Shown: one piece after another, positions 1 to 11,880 of the stretch
Layout of the letters: each line of letters opens with the position of its first letter
Numbering within the stretch: position 1 is the first letter of the stretch
NCBI GenBank assembly: GCA_021442155.1
Contig: CM038222.1
Coordinates: 114,083,121-114,147,120, forward strand
Direction of reading: 5' to 3'
Origin: Cymbidium sinense
Lineage: Eukaryota > Streptophyta > Magnoliopsida > Asparagales > Orchidaceae
DNA length: 64,000 nucleotides
Position numbers and translations under genes: made by a program
The notes under the pieces: generated by a model
What the model saw: only the letters and a program-made list of their open reading frames with translations
What the model was told of the DNA's origin: nothing
Database searches by the model: none

Positions 1-307
1 GCACTTTACTTATTTCATTATTAAACAAAGGTGGCCAACATCCTTTAGGTTTTAGGACCTCATTCCTAGTAGGTCTTAAAACCCCTATTAGGTCCCCCAA
101 TAGATAAACAAATTAATTAATTAAATAAAAATAACCAAACATCAATCAAACTAAATTAAGAATCTCTTGTCACTAGCTTGGTGAAGCAAGGCTCATCCAA
201 TCCTCAACATAATTCCAATAAAATCCAAAGTAAAAAAATAAAGAAAATCTTATCCAAATTTTCAAACTCTTTTTCGAACAGAATTAATAAATCACCCTCC
301 ACCACCC

Positions 308-735
308 CATTTAACATAATCAAATATGTTAAATGAGGGTTCTCATTTAAAATCAAAATAAAACAAATAAACAACAACAAACAAAAACAAAATCCCTTCT
401 TCAAAAATTTCAAAATCTTTTCAAACAAAATTAACCATTTTCATTTAACATAACTAAATTTGTTAAATGAGAATTCCGCTTTCAAAATCAAATCAAAATT
501 AAATACCAACAACAACAATAAACCACAAACAAAGTCTCTTCCTCAAAATTCTTCAAAATTTCTTTGAAAATAATTGACCCCCATTCAACATAACCAAATT
601 TGTTGAATACGGGTTCTAACACAAAATCAAAATCAAACAATAACAATCAAAAATAAAAATATCTCCTTCAAAATCCCCAAAATCTCTCCAACATGAATCG
701 AACCCCATTTAACATAATCAAATTTATTGAATGTG
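308..735. repeat. Four-copy tandem array (~130 bp unit) with internal palindromes
   Basis: Four related units begin at 308, 442, 582 and 706, giving spacings of 134, 140 and 124 bp. Each carries a short inverted repeat of the form CATTTAACATAA...TTGTTAAATG, followed by a GGGTTC-like word and then AAAATCAAAAT. The copies differ by substitutions and small indels, so the array is old. It sits just upstream of the Tat-like element's leader region and could be part of that element's 5' untranslated region or LTR. That link is inferred from position only. Confidence 0.75.
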
Positions 736-870
736 GGTTCCAATTCAAAATCAAAATCAATAATTCAAATCAACACATCAAAGCGAAGGCTAATCCTATT
801 CTCTTTTCTAATAATGTAGTAAAGATACCAGCCCAGTTCCTTTATTCCTTCTTTCAATCTGTCTTTCGAT

Positions 871-2453
871 ATGTCTTCTGGTAAGCTGACTTTTTTCTTC
901 GCCTCTGGTGTGGATTTGGCCCTAGATCAGTCCATACTCACCGATGCCTCGATCATCAAGTTCATACTTGGCTTTGAGCATTTCAAAGTCACATGTGAGG
1001 GACCGGCCCTCACCACTATTAGTAGAGAGGAAGTGGCAGGCAAGAGGAAACTCTTATAGTTCAATGTGCAGTCCGACTCTGAGTTACCCTCTTTAAAAAG
1101 GAAAGCTGTTGATGTTCCCCTATTTATTCTACTAGTTCAGTCAGTTGCCCTTGTTACAGTTCCAGCATGATCTACTACTTTCTCTGTGATTGCCCTGGCT
1201 TCGAAAGGGAAGGCTATCTTAGCTTTTGAGATAGTATCATCTACATTTGAGGTTGATTCTAGTTCCAGTCCAGCCCCACTCACCAAAACCCAATACCGTA
1301 ATAAGAACCATAAAATAAAAATACATTATGAGTGTGTGGCCAAAGAGGCAGATGAAACTTTCCATGTTACTAAGGAGGGTTCCCCTCGTAAGACCTCTCC
1401 ACTTTTTGGTGGAAGTAGGTTTCACCCCCTTTTAGCTTCAGAGGGAGAGAAGGACTACCAGAGGATTACTTCATTACCCCCACCGCTTGCAGAGTATGAG
1501 ACATTGGCTAGGGAGAGGAGGGAGCCCTTTGCCGATCTATGGTCTATGCTTCGTAGAGTTAGGAGAGCCCACGGACGCTCAAATTCAGGTACTTTTCATG
1601 ATCTGAGGAGACTAATCCCTAGAAGTGTTAAGAATCATATTCACTAAGAAAGGGCCACTGAGGCCAATGTGACTGCACAAGCGGGCAAGAGAGAGAGAGG
1701 AGGAGGTTCACCAGGCAGTCGATGGCCTCCATTTTGATTGATTTTCTTGATCGGTGAGCTGATAGAGCTGATCATTCTGACCGCACTATCCTTACCAGTA
1801 CCAGCAGTCACAAGAGGAGATCTACAATGGAGAGGTAACTAATGTCCCCACCATTGCACCATTCCACTCACCTTCTACCTTCACCAGTTTAGGTTCCACG
1901 ATCTACAGTCCCCACCAAGTTCCATAAGCCCCCATCTGGAGAGAGAGCCTCTTCTTTGGTGATCCTGCTATGACCCAAGGATCCCACTCCATCTACTCTA
2001 CCCATTGAGGTGAGTCCAAGCTCTCTTGCTCGACCTTCCATCTGAACAGTGGTGAAGAAAGAGTGGTGACCCAAGAGCGTCGTGGTTGTTCCACCACCAC
2101 AGCAGTTAGAGGAGAAGAGGAGAGGGGATACCGAGGTAGTCCCTATGGTGGTTGAGTCAATCAGGGAGAGTACTCCACCGGTGTATAGTATTCAATGCAT
2201 GGCTTCTACACAGCTCAGTCCAGTAGTCAGTCATCAGCCAGCCTATGTTCTAGTAGAGCATGATCGAGTATATGAAGGTTCTTTGTATGACATTTTTGAG
2301 GACTATCATGTTGTGGTGTCGCAGATAGTTGGAGATGATCAGTCTGACCAGGAGGAGGATAGACTAGAGTCTGATGCTGATGAGGATGACATGTTAGATG
2401 ATCTAGCAGAAGTCCACATGGTTGATACCCAAGAATCCTTGCATAGAGAGTAG
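871..2453 (+). pseudogene. Leader/5' reading-frame remnants of Tat-like copy 1
   Basis: Several interrupted plus-strand frames precede gag: 871-1059, 1186-1647 and 2082-2453. The first starts MSSGKLTFFFASG and the last encodes a strongly acidic segment with many Asp and Glu residues (around 2320-2410). The base composition is richer in G and C than the flanks, as in the rest of the coding part of this element. Ogre-type elements carry an extra reading frame before gag, which this could represent. I do not recognise a domain here, so the assignment to the element rests on position and composition. Confidence 0.4.
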
Positions 2454-2499
2454 CATAACTAGGAAGGAATTATAGTTGAGAAAGGTGAGGCACCAGACT

Positions 2500-3990
2500 C
2501 AACTCAATGCCTCCTCTAACAAATCAAGCTGAAGGATGATCAGATCGATGGGATGGAGTGAAGGGTAGAAGAGTTGATGACCGTAGTTCTAGCCTTGCAG
2601 AACCAAGCCCCATTTCGCAACCTTCCCCCATGGAGACTGATCAGCCTGTGCTAGTACATACCTTAGATCATCCCAAGTGCACTCCTATGGATGACGATGC
2701 TAGTAGCTTGCATAGGAAGGCCACCGATAGTACCTTCATGCATGAAAAGTACATTAAGCAAATGGTAGAGCAGTAGGTGAAGGAAGCATTGGTGCATGCC
2801 CAGTGGAGCTCTTCTATTCCAAAAGGTAGACTCTACCTAGAGGAATTTGATGTAGTTCAATACCCCAAGGGTTTTGTGCCACTATCCTTTAAAATCTTTG
2901 ATGGCAGTGGAACCCAAGGCAGCATATAGCACATTTTCGAGCCTGTTGTTGCAACACCGGTGGAAGTGACACACTTCTTTTTCGGTTGTTTGTTAGTAGC
3001 CTTTCAGGGGTAGCATTTGATTAGTATGCCAAACTGCCCAGCAGTTCGGTGAAGACCTTTACAGAGTTAGAGCATCTCTTTAGTAAAATATTTCCAAGAG
3101 CTCAATAAAGGGTCATTTTAGAGAAGCAAAAGCCAAATGAGTCCCTTATAGATTATATTCTTATATGGCACAACCTGAGTATGAATAATGAACCATAGCT
3201 ATAAGAGCAGCATGTCATTGATATTCTACTCAAGAATATTCATGGCTGAGCCACCTTTATGCTTAAGGGCTTCACTATAAAGACATTTAAGAAGCTAATC
3301 AATAAGGAAACTAACCTACAAGAGGAAGCCAAATAATTACCCTTTTCAAACTAGTCATCCAAGCTAAAGCCTCATAAGGTCTTTGAGAAGAAGCCTGGGA
3401 TTGTACTGGCAGTTGATAAGGGGAAGTAGTCAGCGAGGGTTTAGTTTAAGAGGCCCAGATTTTAGTAACCTCCGCAATCGCCTCCTCTTCCACTACCTTG
3501 ACTGTCACAATAGCCACCACCACCGCCACAGCAGTCTACTCAGCAGTGGTACTAGTATCCACTGCCAGGTAGCTATTTTCCACTTACTATTGTTGAAAAA
3601 CTCAAAAAACTATATTCTTTTAAGAGGGAGGTAGTCAAGAAGATCTTCAAGAATCTCTTGAAAAAGCCTAATTTTTAGCTACTTGAGCCTAAGAAGCCAG
3701 AGGAAGTGGGCAGGAGTGATGATCCTAACTACTGCCCTACCACCACATATTTGGTCATGTCTTAGAAAATTACATTACCTTCAAGGATTGGCTTGAGCGT
3801 AGCTACAAGTCAGGAGCTATAGTTATCCCTAAGGAATACTTAGTAGAAAAACCATCTAGTTTAATTACAGTAATCTTTGGGGATACCTTCGATCCTCTCA
3901 AGATAAAAGAAGGTTGGGATATATCTTTATCCTGACCCTCTAAAAAGATCATTTCTAAAATCAAGAAACTTTTTCTATAGGTGCCTGAAT
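2500..3990 (+). pseudogene. gag remnant, Tat-like copy 1
   Basis: Gag forms the capsid-like particle of LTR retrotransposons. A possible coiled coil (residues like LKDDQIDGME and RVEELMTVVLALQNQ, about 2,528-2,605) precedes the capsid-type segment YPKGFVPLSFKIFDGSG (about 2,860-2,910). Next come a run similar to the retrotrans_gag core (SSVKTFTELEHLFSKIF, 3,040-3,095) and KPNESLIDYI (3,131-3,160). A nucleocapsid-like region reads DDPNYCP followed by HHIFGH after a frameshift (about 3,718-3,765), resembling the Cys/His motif of this lineage. Several in-frame stops and frame changes show that it is not translated intact. Confidence 0.75.
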
Positions 3991-4459
3991 CAGCTCAAAC
4001 CTCCAATAACAATGAAGGTTTGCTAGTTTTGAGGGACAACTCAGGGAGGGTGGAAGCCCAGCAGTAGTAGCAGCAACAACATACACTTGGATGAGAACGA
4101 TCCAAAGTGCAACAACCATCCGAGTCCAGTATTTCTTCTGTCATTATAGCTACAACCACCTCTATCAGCTCCTCCACTTTTGGCAGGAGCATTGTACCAG
4201 TGGATGAGGGCACCAAACTCTTCATCCCACTTACTTTGCTTTATTTCTACTATGTACTGCCCTTAAAGTCAAAGAAATCAATAAAAAAAAAGCTGATTCC
4301 ACTTATATCTTTTCTACTTTTGATGATCCTGTCAATTTTATTCCAATCAAAAGCTCTCTAAGTCAAAGTAATAACTCACTTCTATGATCTTTTAGGAGAA
4401 GTTGTAGGTATACTCGAGGAGCAAGTAGAACTTACCACAAACCCCTCATTGCAAGAAGT

Positions 4460-5280
4460 CATTGAAGTCAACCTCAGAAGTGGCAAAGTTTTACCTCCTA
4501 GGGTAGCACCTCAGGATAAGGGTAAATAGGTTATTGGTTCTAGTTAGCATATAGCCCCTCTACAAGATGCTCCACCTATGGATATGCTTGAGGAGGACCA
4601 ATCCAAAGTTGATTATAATGTCCTCGTATATCTTAGAAAGCTACCAGTTAAGTTAAGCATATATGATGCCCTTGTCTTATCCAAAGAAATAAAGGAATCT
4701 CTAATCAAAGCCTTGCTTGATCCAGAGACATGCTTAGCTCAGCGGACCACTACTGGAGAGGAAGTATGTTATTCATAAGATATCCTTGATGTTACATTCA
4801 CAGATGAAGACCTACTTCTATGAATGATCGAGCACAATCATCTCCTCTACATTATAGTGGATGTTGGTAAATTCGGGCTTTCTAAAGCTCTAGTTTATCC
4901 GAGTGCATCAATCAACATTATGAGTTTAAGAGCTCTTGCCTACTTAAGGATTGACATCTCTAAAGTCCATACAGAGATGATGATGTTGAAAGGATTCAAT
5001 TAATAAGGCGAGAGGGCTTTAAGCTCTTCTGTTGCCCTTAGAGATAGATGATTGGAAGACTGAAGCCAAGTTTCATATAATAGACTAGGATACATCTTTT
5101 GATGCTTTGCTTTGGAGACCATGGATACATGAGAAAAACATGGTTCCATTCTCTTTACATCAGCGCATCAAGTTCATCAGAGGTGGAACCGAGTATTGTG
5201 TCAAAGGACATCTCAAGCCTTTTATAGTTCATGAGATCGGGATAGATGATGATGCGGCCTACTACTTCCTTGAGAAATAA
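4460..5280 (+). pseudogene. Aspartic protease remnant, Tat-like copy 1
   Basis: The segment before protease carries the lineage's usual linker words, including VNLRSGKVLPPR (about 4,468-4,505) and YDALVLSKEIKESLIKALL (4,660-4,718). Protease-like sequence follows, with FTDEDLLL, then YPSASINIMSLRAL (about 4,897-4,940) where DSGASxNxM-type residues are expected. The catalytic Asp position therefore reads Tyr. The C-terminal end is well matched by DALLWRPWIHEKNMVPFSLH (about 5,101-5,160). It ends at a stop near 5,278. The protease normally cuts the Gag-Pol polyprotein; this copy cannot. Confidence 0.8.
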
Positions 5281-5309
5281 AAAGTATATTCTCATGAAAT
5301 TAGTCAAAA

Positions 5310-6250
5310 TCCCAATTTAAGATAAATTGAAAAAAAAGAGAAAAAAAGAAAGAAAAAGAAAAAGAAACAGAAATGAAAAAAGAAAAGAAAAGGGAGCATT
5401 AGGGAGGAAGTGGATCCTGAGATTAGATTTCACTCACAGTTCATTACTCTATTTGAACAAGTGGGAAAGATGACCCGACCTCCACCAGGATGAGAAAGAG
5501 GTAAGTCCATAGGGAGTCCCAGAGGTGGAAGGCCTCCATACTTGCCACCCACCAGGAGATTCATCCCAGCTTCCAAGAGTACACATGCTGTCTACATAGA
5601 CTTAGAATCTAGTTTAGAGGATGAGTCTTATGTAGTTAACATATCAGCCAACTCTTCTTGATAGTAGATCTCTTTGGAGGTGACACTCGAGCCAGACAGT
5701 GATGAAGATCGAATTCCTAAGCAAAGCATGTGTATCCAAGTTATTATGTAAAACTATTAGGGAACCTTAGCTCTAACCCCAATTTTCTCACAAAATGTTG
5801 AGGGTTTAGTAGTTAAGGAGGCCCCTAAATCACTTGTAACTACAAAAATTCAAAGATTCTATCTTGGTGCATCATCCTCAAGTCACAAAGTTGATGTAGA
5901 ACTTGAGGATGACTCGTATAAAGAATTAATAGAATTACCTTTTGATTGGTACCCGCCTTGTGTTCATAACTTAGCAAAGAAAGGTTAAATTCCACATACA
6001 TTGTCTACGCATAGGTCAAATTACTTTGAAAGGCTATAGAACAACAAATACAAAAGCTCTCAATTAATATCGGGACTAGGCTTCAGTATAGTAGGCCCAA
6101 TCGATGATAATGACTATTGTTTGGTCATCACCAATCATTTGGAATCAAATAGATTCCTTTTAAATCACATTAACTCATATGATGAGGTGTGTTTAGAAAC
6201 TTTAGATGATCCAGATGATTTCTAAGTCAAGGATGCACCTTCATAATTTG
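5310..6250 (+). pseudogene. Protease-to-RT spacer of Tat-like copy 1
   Basis: A purine-rich low-complexity tract of mostly A and AG runs (5,320-5,395) is followed by degraded coding-like sequence. That sequence contains RPPYLPPTRRFIPASKSTHA (about 5,535-5,590) and acidic Asp/Glu-rich patches. Tat elements have a poorly conserved linker here. No enzymatic domain was seen. Confidence 0.5.
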
Positions 6251-6299
6251 AAGGAGAAATCAAGTCAACCATTAATGAACTCAAAGAAATCAACTTATG

Positions 6300-7230
6300 A
6301 ATTGAACAAAATCCATGCCCGACTTACATCAGTTCCTTGTTGAACGAAACTAAAACCAATGACTTAGTTAGGCTACTCACTGAGTTTAAGGACCACTTTG
6401 CATGGAGATATGAAGAAATGTCTAGTTTGGCTCTAGACTCAGATGTCCATAAGCTAGCAATACAACTTGATGCTAACCCTATCAAGCAAGCTCCTAAACA
6501 TATGCAATTAGACATTGAATAATAGGTCATTACTGAAGTCAAGAAACTATCGATGTTGATTTCAACCGGTAGGAGAAATACCCCACCTGGTTGGCTAGCA
6601 TTGACCTAATTAAGAAGAAGAATGACCATATTCACATATGCATTGATTTTAGGGATTTTAATAAGGCATGTCCAAAAGATGAATTTCCACTACCGATACC
6701 AAAACTTATGGTGGATATTTCCTCATCTCATGTAATATTCTCTTTCATAGATAGTTCATCTAGATGTAACCAAATAAAGATGGCACCTGAAGATGAAAGA
6801 AACACTACTTTTAGAACCCCAATTAAAATTTATTGCTACAAGGTTATGTCTTTCAACATTAAAAATTTTGGTGCCACATACCAATGGGTCATGACTTGAA
6901 TCTTCGATGAACTCATTCTTCACAAGCAGAATGCTACGTCAATGATCTCGTAGTCAAAAGCAAAGAAAAGGAAGACCACCTCTTTGACTTGAGAGTCATT
7001 TTTGAACAGTTGAGATAATATAACCTCAAAATGAACCCCTTTGAAATGTGCATTCCAAGTAGCTTCAAAGAAGTTTCTTAGGTTCGTTGTTCAACACTAT
7101 AGAATTGAAATCGACCCAAAGAAGATTAAATCAATATTAGAAATGCCACCCCTAAAAGTCTATCTCAACTCAGATCTTCCAATGGAGGTTGGTGTATCTA
7201 AGATGCTTTATATCCAACCTATCAGGTAGA
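6300..7230 (+). pseudogene. Reverse transcriptase remnant, Tat-like copy 1
   Basis: This is the RNA-dependent DNA polymerase domain of a Ty3/gypsy polyprotein. Frames 6,337-6,522, 6,591-6,899 and 7,041-7,229 carry consecutive RT blocks: LLTEFKDHFAW, then DFRDFNKACPKDEFPLPIPK (about 6,645-6,705), FSFIDSSSRCNQIKMAPED, and MSFNIKNFGATYQWVMT. The catalytic box normally reads YVDD but here is YVND (about 6,935-6,946). This changes the first active-site Asp, consistent with decay at a CpG. The frames are separated by stops and shifts. The match to plant gypsy RT is unmistakable even though the gene is dead. Confidence 0.9.
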
Positions 7231-7830
7231 TGTCAATCATTCTCAGCACTAATCAAAAAGAAAGCCAAGTTCAAGTTGGATGACGAGTGTCAGCATGCCT
7301 TCAAGAACATCAAGCAGTATTTGATGATGCTGCCACTCTTAGCCACCTCTATCCCAGGAAACTTGCTTATACTCTACAATGTTGCATTAGATGATTCCCT
7401 TAGCACTCTATTGGCCCAAGCCAACAATGAAGGGAAGGAGAATGCACTATATTATCTCAGTCATCATCTAATTCTTACTGAAGCAAACTATCCACTCATT
7501 GTGAAGCAACTCCTAACTTAAATCTTTACATCCCAAAAGCTATGGTATTATATGCTTTCTCATAAAGTAAACTTGATTTCTAGAATCAATCCACTACAAT
7601 ATCTCATGACATGACCGATGCTATCTGGATGGTTGCACGTTGGTTCATGATTTTATCACAGTTTGATATCGCTTTCGTACCCCTCCATGCAGTGAAAGGA
7701 CAAGCACTCACAAATTTCTTATCAACACACCCACTTCCTACTGACTCTCTGCTTAGTGATGATCTCCCTGATGAACAAATCTTGAACTTAAGAGATACTA
7801 GCATTCACTGCTGGGAGATGAATTTTGATG
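7230..7830 (+). pseudogene. RNase H (first) remnant, Tat-like copy 1
   Basis: RNase H removes the RNA strand during reverse transcription. The frame contains CQSFSALIKKKAKFKLDDEC, then KNIKQYLMMLPLLATSIPGN and LILYNVALDDSLSTLLAQ, ending with ALYYLSHHLILTEANYPLI. A second piece from 7,611 has WFMILSQFDIAFVPLHAVKG and ALTNFLSTHPLPTDS, the typical tether between the two RNase H domains in Tat elements. A stop at about 7,519 and a damaged stretch to 7,610 interrupt it. Confidence 0.85.
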
Positions 7831-8438
7831 GTGCGACTTCCTCTCAAAGAGGAGAAGAAACATAATCTACTCTTCCAGGAAAGGCAGAGGTAAGAATAGT
7901 TCTCCTAACTCTAGACTGTAATATGATGAGACTCTCATATCATTTATCTGATCATTGTACCAACAATGAAGCTAAATAAGAAGCTTTGATTACTGGTTTG
8001 GAGTTAGCCATGTTGCTAGGCGTCCAAAACATCAATATCTTTAGGGATTCCCAATTAGTGGTCAACCAAATCGTTGGGCCTTATAAAGTCCTAAAATCTA
8101 GACTCCATCATTACCATAAGTATAACATGAAGTTATTAGCCCAGATTCTAGAGGTTACAATCTACAAGATCTCTCGAGAAGAAAACACTATAGCGGATTC
8201 CTTAGCCAAGCTTGCCAAAGAGTTGGCATGTCCGGATGATGAGTCTATATCAATAGAGGCCCACAATAGGCAAGTCCTGCCTCTTATTGATACTAAACTC
8301 ATTGATAGATACTCTCTTGAAAGGGTGGTCACCATTGCCAAGAAGGATGAAGAGTTGGATTGGAGGCAACCCTTCATTGATTACCAAAATAAAGGCAAAC
8401 TACCTCAAGAGAAGTCCCAAGTACATCAAGTGAAATAA
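7815..8438 (+). pseudogene. Archaeal-type second RNase H remnant, Tat-like copy 1
   Basis: After the tether comes CWEMNFDGATSS (about 7,809-7,844), the start of an archaeal-type RNase H fold, then CTNNEAK and EALITGLELAMLLGVQNINI (from 7,980). FRDSQLVVNQIVGPYKVLK and ISREENTIADSLAKLAKELA follow. The fold's acidic residues appear at DGA, at the E of CTNNEA, and at the D of RDSQ. A duplicated RNase H is diagnostic for Tat-lineage gypsy elements. A stop lies near 7,977 and a region near 7,860-7,920 is damaged. Confidence 0.85.
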
Positions 8439-9611
8439 ATGTCACTTTCTTATGCCCTCGTGGATGGTGTCTTATATCAACAGTTCTTTGATCATATGTG
8501 GTTACATTGTTTAGATAAGCATGAAGCTTGTAATATCATGACTACGGTACATTCGGGATTATGCAGAGCTCGCCAATCTGGTCCCAAGATAAAAGCCAAA
8601 ATCAAGAGACTTGGATATTATTGGTTATCAATGATTATCGATTGCATGGACGTGGTTAAGCGATGCCACAAATCCCAAGTACATGGTGTGCTCCTACACC
8701 AACCACCCAACATTCTACATCCAACTTTGGCCTCTTGGCCATTCAAATGTTGGGGTACTAACATAGTGGATCTAATTGATTCTCCTTCTTCTAAAGGTCA
8801 TCAATTTATCCTAGTTTCTACCGACTACTTTTTTAAGTGGGTGAAAAAAATTCCACTCAAGGAATTCAAAGCTTAACATGTGCTTTAGCAATTCAAGAAC
8901 CACATCGCATATAGATTTGGGGTACCCCACCGAATTATATCCAATAATGGTATTGTATTCAAGAGCACCAAAATCAATAACTTCGCCCAGAGACACAATA
9001 TAGATTGGAGATACTCTACCATGTAAAACCCACTGCCAAACAGTTTAGCAGAAGCCTTCAATAAAACTCTCATCCAAATACTCATGAAGATACTTGACAA
9101 TAACAAAGGATAGTGGCAAAAGCAGTTAGTTGAAGCTTTATGGGCCTACCACACCACCTATAGAACTCCAACACAATCTACCCCTTTCTCCTTAGTGTAT
9201 GGGTCTGAAGCCATCCTACCATTAGAAGTCCAACTCCCATCACTAAGGATAGCTATGGGTTGCAAGATTATAACTGACCAGAAGACCAAGTTATGGTTAG
9301 AAGAACTCAATGGTGTGGAGGAGAGACACTTACGAGTATGCCAGAATCTCAAGTTATATAAAGAAAAAATGATTCAATCTCACAACAAGTTGGTCCGCCC
9401 TAGAGCTTTTCAAGTACAAGAGCTTATTTTAGTTCTAAGGAGACTAATTGTTGCCCATCATAAAATGGGTGGTAAGTTTGAACCCACTTGGTAAGGCCCT
9501 TTTGCCATAGAGAAGGCCTACAAAGGAGGATCATAGCAAGTTATCAACCATAAAGGAGAGCATCCGATGCTTCCAATCAACGGGCTCTACCTTCAAACAT
9601 ATTACCCATAA
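8439..9611 (+). pseudogene. Integrase remnant, Tat-like copy 1
   Basis: The N-terminal zinc-binding part reads HSGLCRARQSGPKIKAKIKR then GYYW and VVKRCHKSQVHG. The core has SWPFKCWGTNIVDLI, where the usual catalytic Asp is Asn, ISNNGIVFKS, where Asp is again Asn, and NSLAEAFNKTLIQILMKILD, where the Glu is kept. The C-terminal GPF/Y-type tail includes MGGKFEPTW, GPFAIEKAYKGGS and NGLYLQTYYP, ending at a TAA at 9,609-9,611. Stops split the gene at about 8,875 and 9,492. Two of three catalytic acids are lost, so the enzyme is inactive. Confidence 0.9.
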
Positions 9612-11880
9612 AATAATGTCTAAAAATAATTTTCATCAATAAACCTCCATTTCAAATCAAAATCTCTCCAAATTGAAAACATTTTCCTTCGTGGATCTTT
9701 CATGATGTGTTTAGGATAGGTATAAGAGAACCCAAGCAGCATCCTATCTCTCATTAGCTCAACACAAACAGAAATCCTTAGCCTCAAGCTACTTTGAGTT
9801 GAAATAACGCTTCCAGTAGCCTTCACTCAGTAGCTGCTCTAGGTTGTGTTTGATTCACTACCTAGCTAATGTGTCTCCCTAGTGGTCTCTTGCTCAAGAG
9901 GATGTAAGTCCCCACGCTTTCTTCTAAGCATAACCACTACACACTGATGAGTGACCTGTTAGTACGATATGTCTTATTTCATAACCAATGAGCTACCTGA
10001 TGTCAGCATTGTTTAGGAAGATGTAAGCTCCTATACTTTCTTCTTCAACTAGCCACCATACACTGACTGGGTCGAGTTTCTCTTTGAGGACTAGGCTAAG
10101 ACCCCTAGCAGCTTCTTTCCTACTTACTACTTCAAGTTTGGGTTCAGTCCTTCTTTATGAATTCCCACTTAGTAGTCACCCTAGGTAGAATAGTAGCTAT
10201 CTAGCTGACGACAAACTGTCCTGATGATCAATTCTGCTTATAAAGATGTAAGTTTTTAACACTTTCTTCCTAGATTAATCATTCCACATCGATGAAAATC
10301 TTAGGTTGGTTGGTGTTCGCTTTGCTGATAGCAACCCACTCGGTGGATAACACTGCTCAGGCAGATGTAAGTCCCTGCACTTTCTCCTTGAGCTAGCCAT
10401 TGTATACCTATAGGTTTTCTTTTTCATGGATTAGGATAATGCCCTTAAAGGCACCTCCCCAGTGGCATTCTATTTGAATTACATCCTTTGTGGCCCTAAT
10501 TAAACATGACCTAGGTTACTACTATATTGGGCAGTTCCCTTTCCTATTAACCATCCCTCCGATTGAAAGTTATGTACTATGGATGTGCAAACTCTCCCTT
10601 TGGCCAGTAAATTTGAGATAGGTCAATGCCCTTGTGGCTCCTTCTTAGAGTAGTCCCTCGCAAACTAATAGGGTTCATGCATACAGATAAATAAAATAAA
10701 TAAAATCACTTATGGATTAGGAGAACGCCCCCAGAGGCATCTTTTCCCAAGCAAGAATCCCATCTTTTGGGTAGCATCATCAAAACTTCCTATAAGAATA
10801 GCCTTGACTACTCTTGAGTTGATATAAGATCCTTAGAGGCACTGACTCAGTAGTCATCCTAGGTCGGGTTTAATTTATTGTGCCATCAACAAGTCACCCC
10901 AGCAGTTGATTCCGCTTTGGAAGATGTAAGACACTGTGCTTTCTTCCTAGCATAGTCGTTGCACACTGAAAGGCAACCCTTAGGTCAAATAGTCCTACCC
11001 TTTGGATGGTAGACTACCCATTTTGGACTTGTAAATCTAAGATAGGCCCAGGCTTACATATCCCCTTCTTAGTGTTGTCCATCGTAAACTGACAGGGTCC
11101 AAATTAAATCAAATCAATCGCCTTGATGACTCTTAAGTTGAGAAAAGATCCCCAATGACACTCAATTAGTAGTTGTCCTATGTCGGGTTCAATTTGTTGA
11201 GCCATTAGTAAGTCACCCCAGTGGTTGATTTCTCTTTGGAAGATGTAAGTCCCCTTGCTTTCTTCTTAGCACAATTGTTGCACGCCGAAAGGCAACCCTT
11301 AGGTCGGATAGTCCTATCCTTCGGCCGGTAGACTACCCCTTTGGATTGGTAAATCTAAGATAGGCCCAAGCTTGCATAGCCCCTTCTTAGTGCGGTCGAT
11401 CATACAATGATAGAGTCCAAATCAAATTAAATCAAATCAAACCAAATTAAATGAAATCAAAACAAATCAAATTAAACTAAAACAAATTCAAACTTACTTC
11501 CCTAGTGGAGTCAAGTCTGAATCAAAACAAATCAAATTAAATCAACAAAATCCAATCTTAGTCCTTAGCAGATTCAAGCATGTATCCTAGCGGATCTCTC
11601 TTCCATAAATTAAATCAAACAAAAACAAACTCAATCAAATCTATATCCCCAATGAATTTCTCCCAAACTAATTCAAATGAACCCAATCAAACCTCAATCC
11701 CTAGTGGATTTCTTCTTTCATGCCTTTAGCATAAATCAATCCTTAAATCTAATTCATGTGCAATTCCCAAGTGGATCTCTCTTCATGTCCTTGACATGAA
11801 ATCAATCTTCAACCAAATCAAAACCCAATCCTCTTGGCTCTCTTACGCCCTTAGCAAGAAAGCTCTTCCACATCAACCGT
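9612..11880 (+). repeat. Repeat-bearing 3' untranslated region of Tat-like copy 1
   Basis: No reading frame is seen. A motif starting GATGTAAG and followed by a CTTTCTTC-like word recurs at 9,901, 10,020, 10,245, 10,364, 10,923 and 11,242. Spacings of 119, 225, 119, 559 and 319 bp suggest a decayed composite tandem array. A 319-bp duplication is clear: about 10,790-11,110 against 11,110-11,430. From about 11,405 to 11,830 the sequence is rich in AAATCAAAT words. Tandem repeats at this place in the element are known for the Tat lineage. Confidence 0.7.

Noticed and set aside
860..9611. Endogenous pararetrovirus origin for the pol sequences
   Set aside because: An integrase follows the second RNase H, and the dual RNase H layout is that of Tat-lineage gypsy elements; no movement-protein or coat-like frame was recognised.
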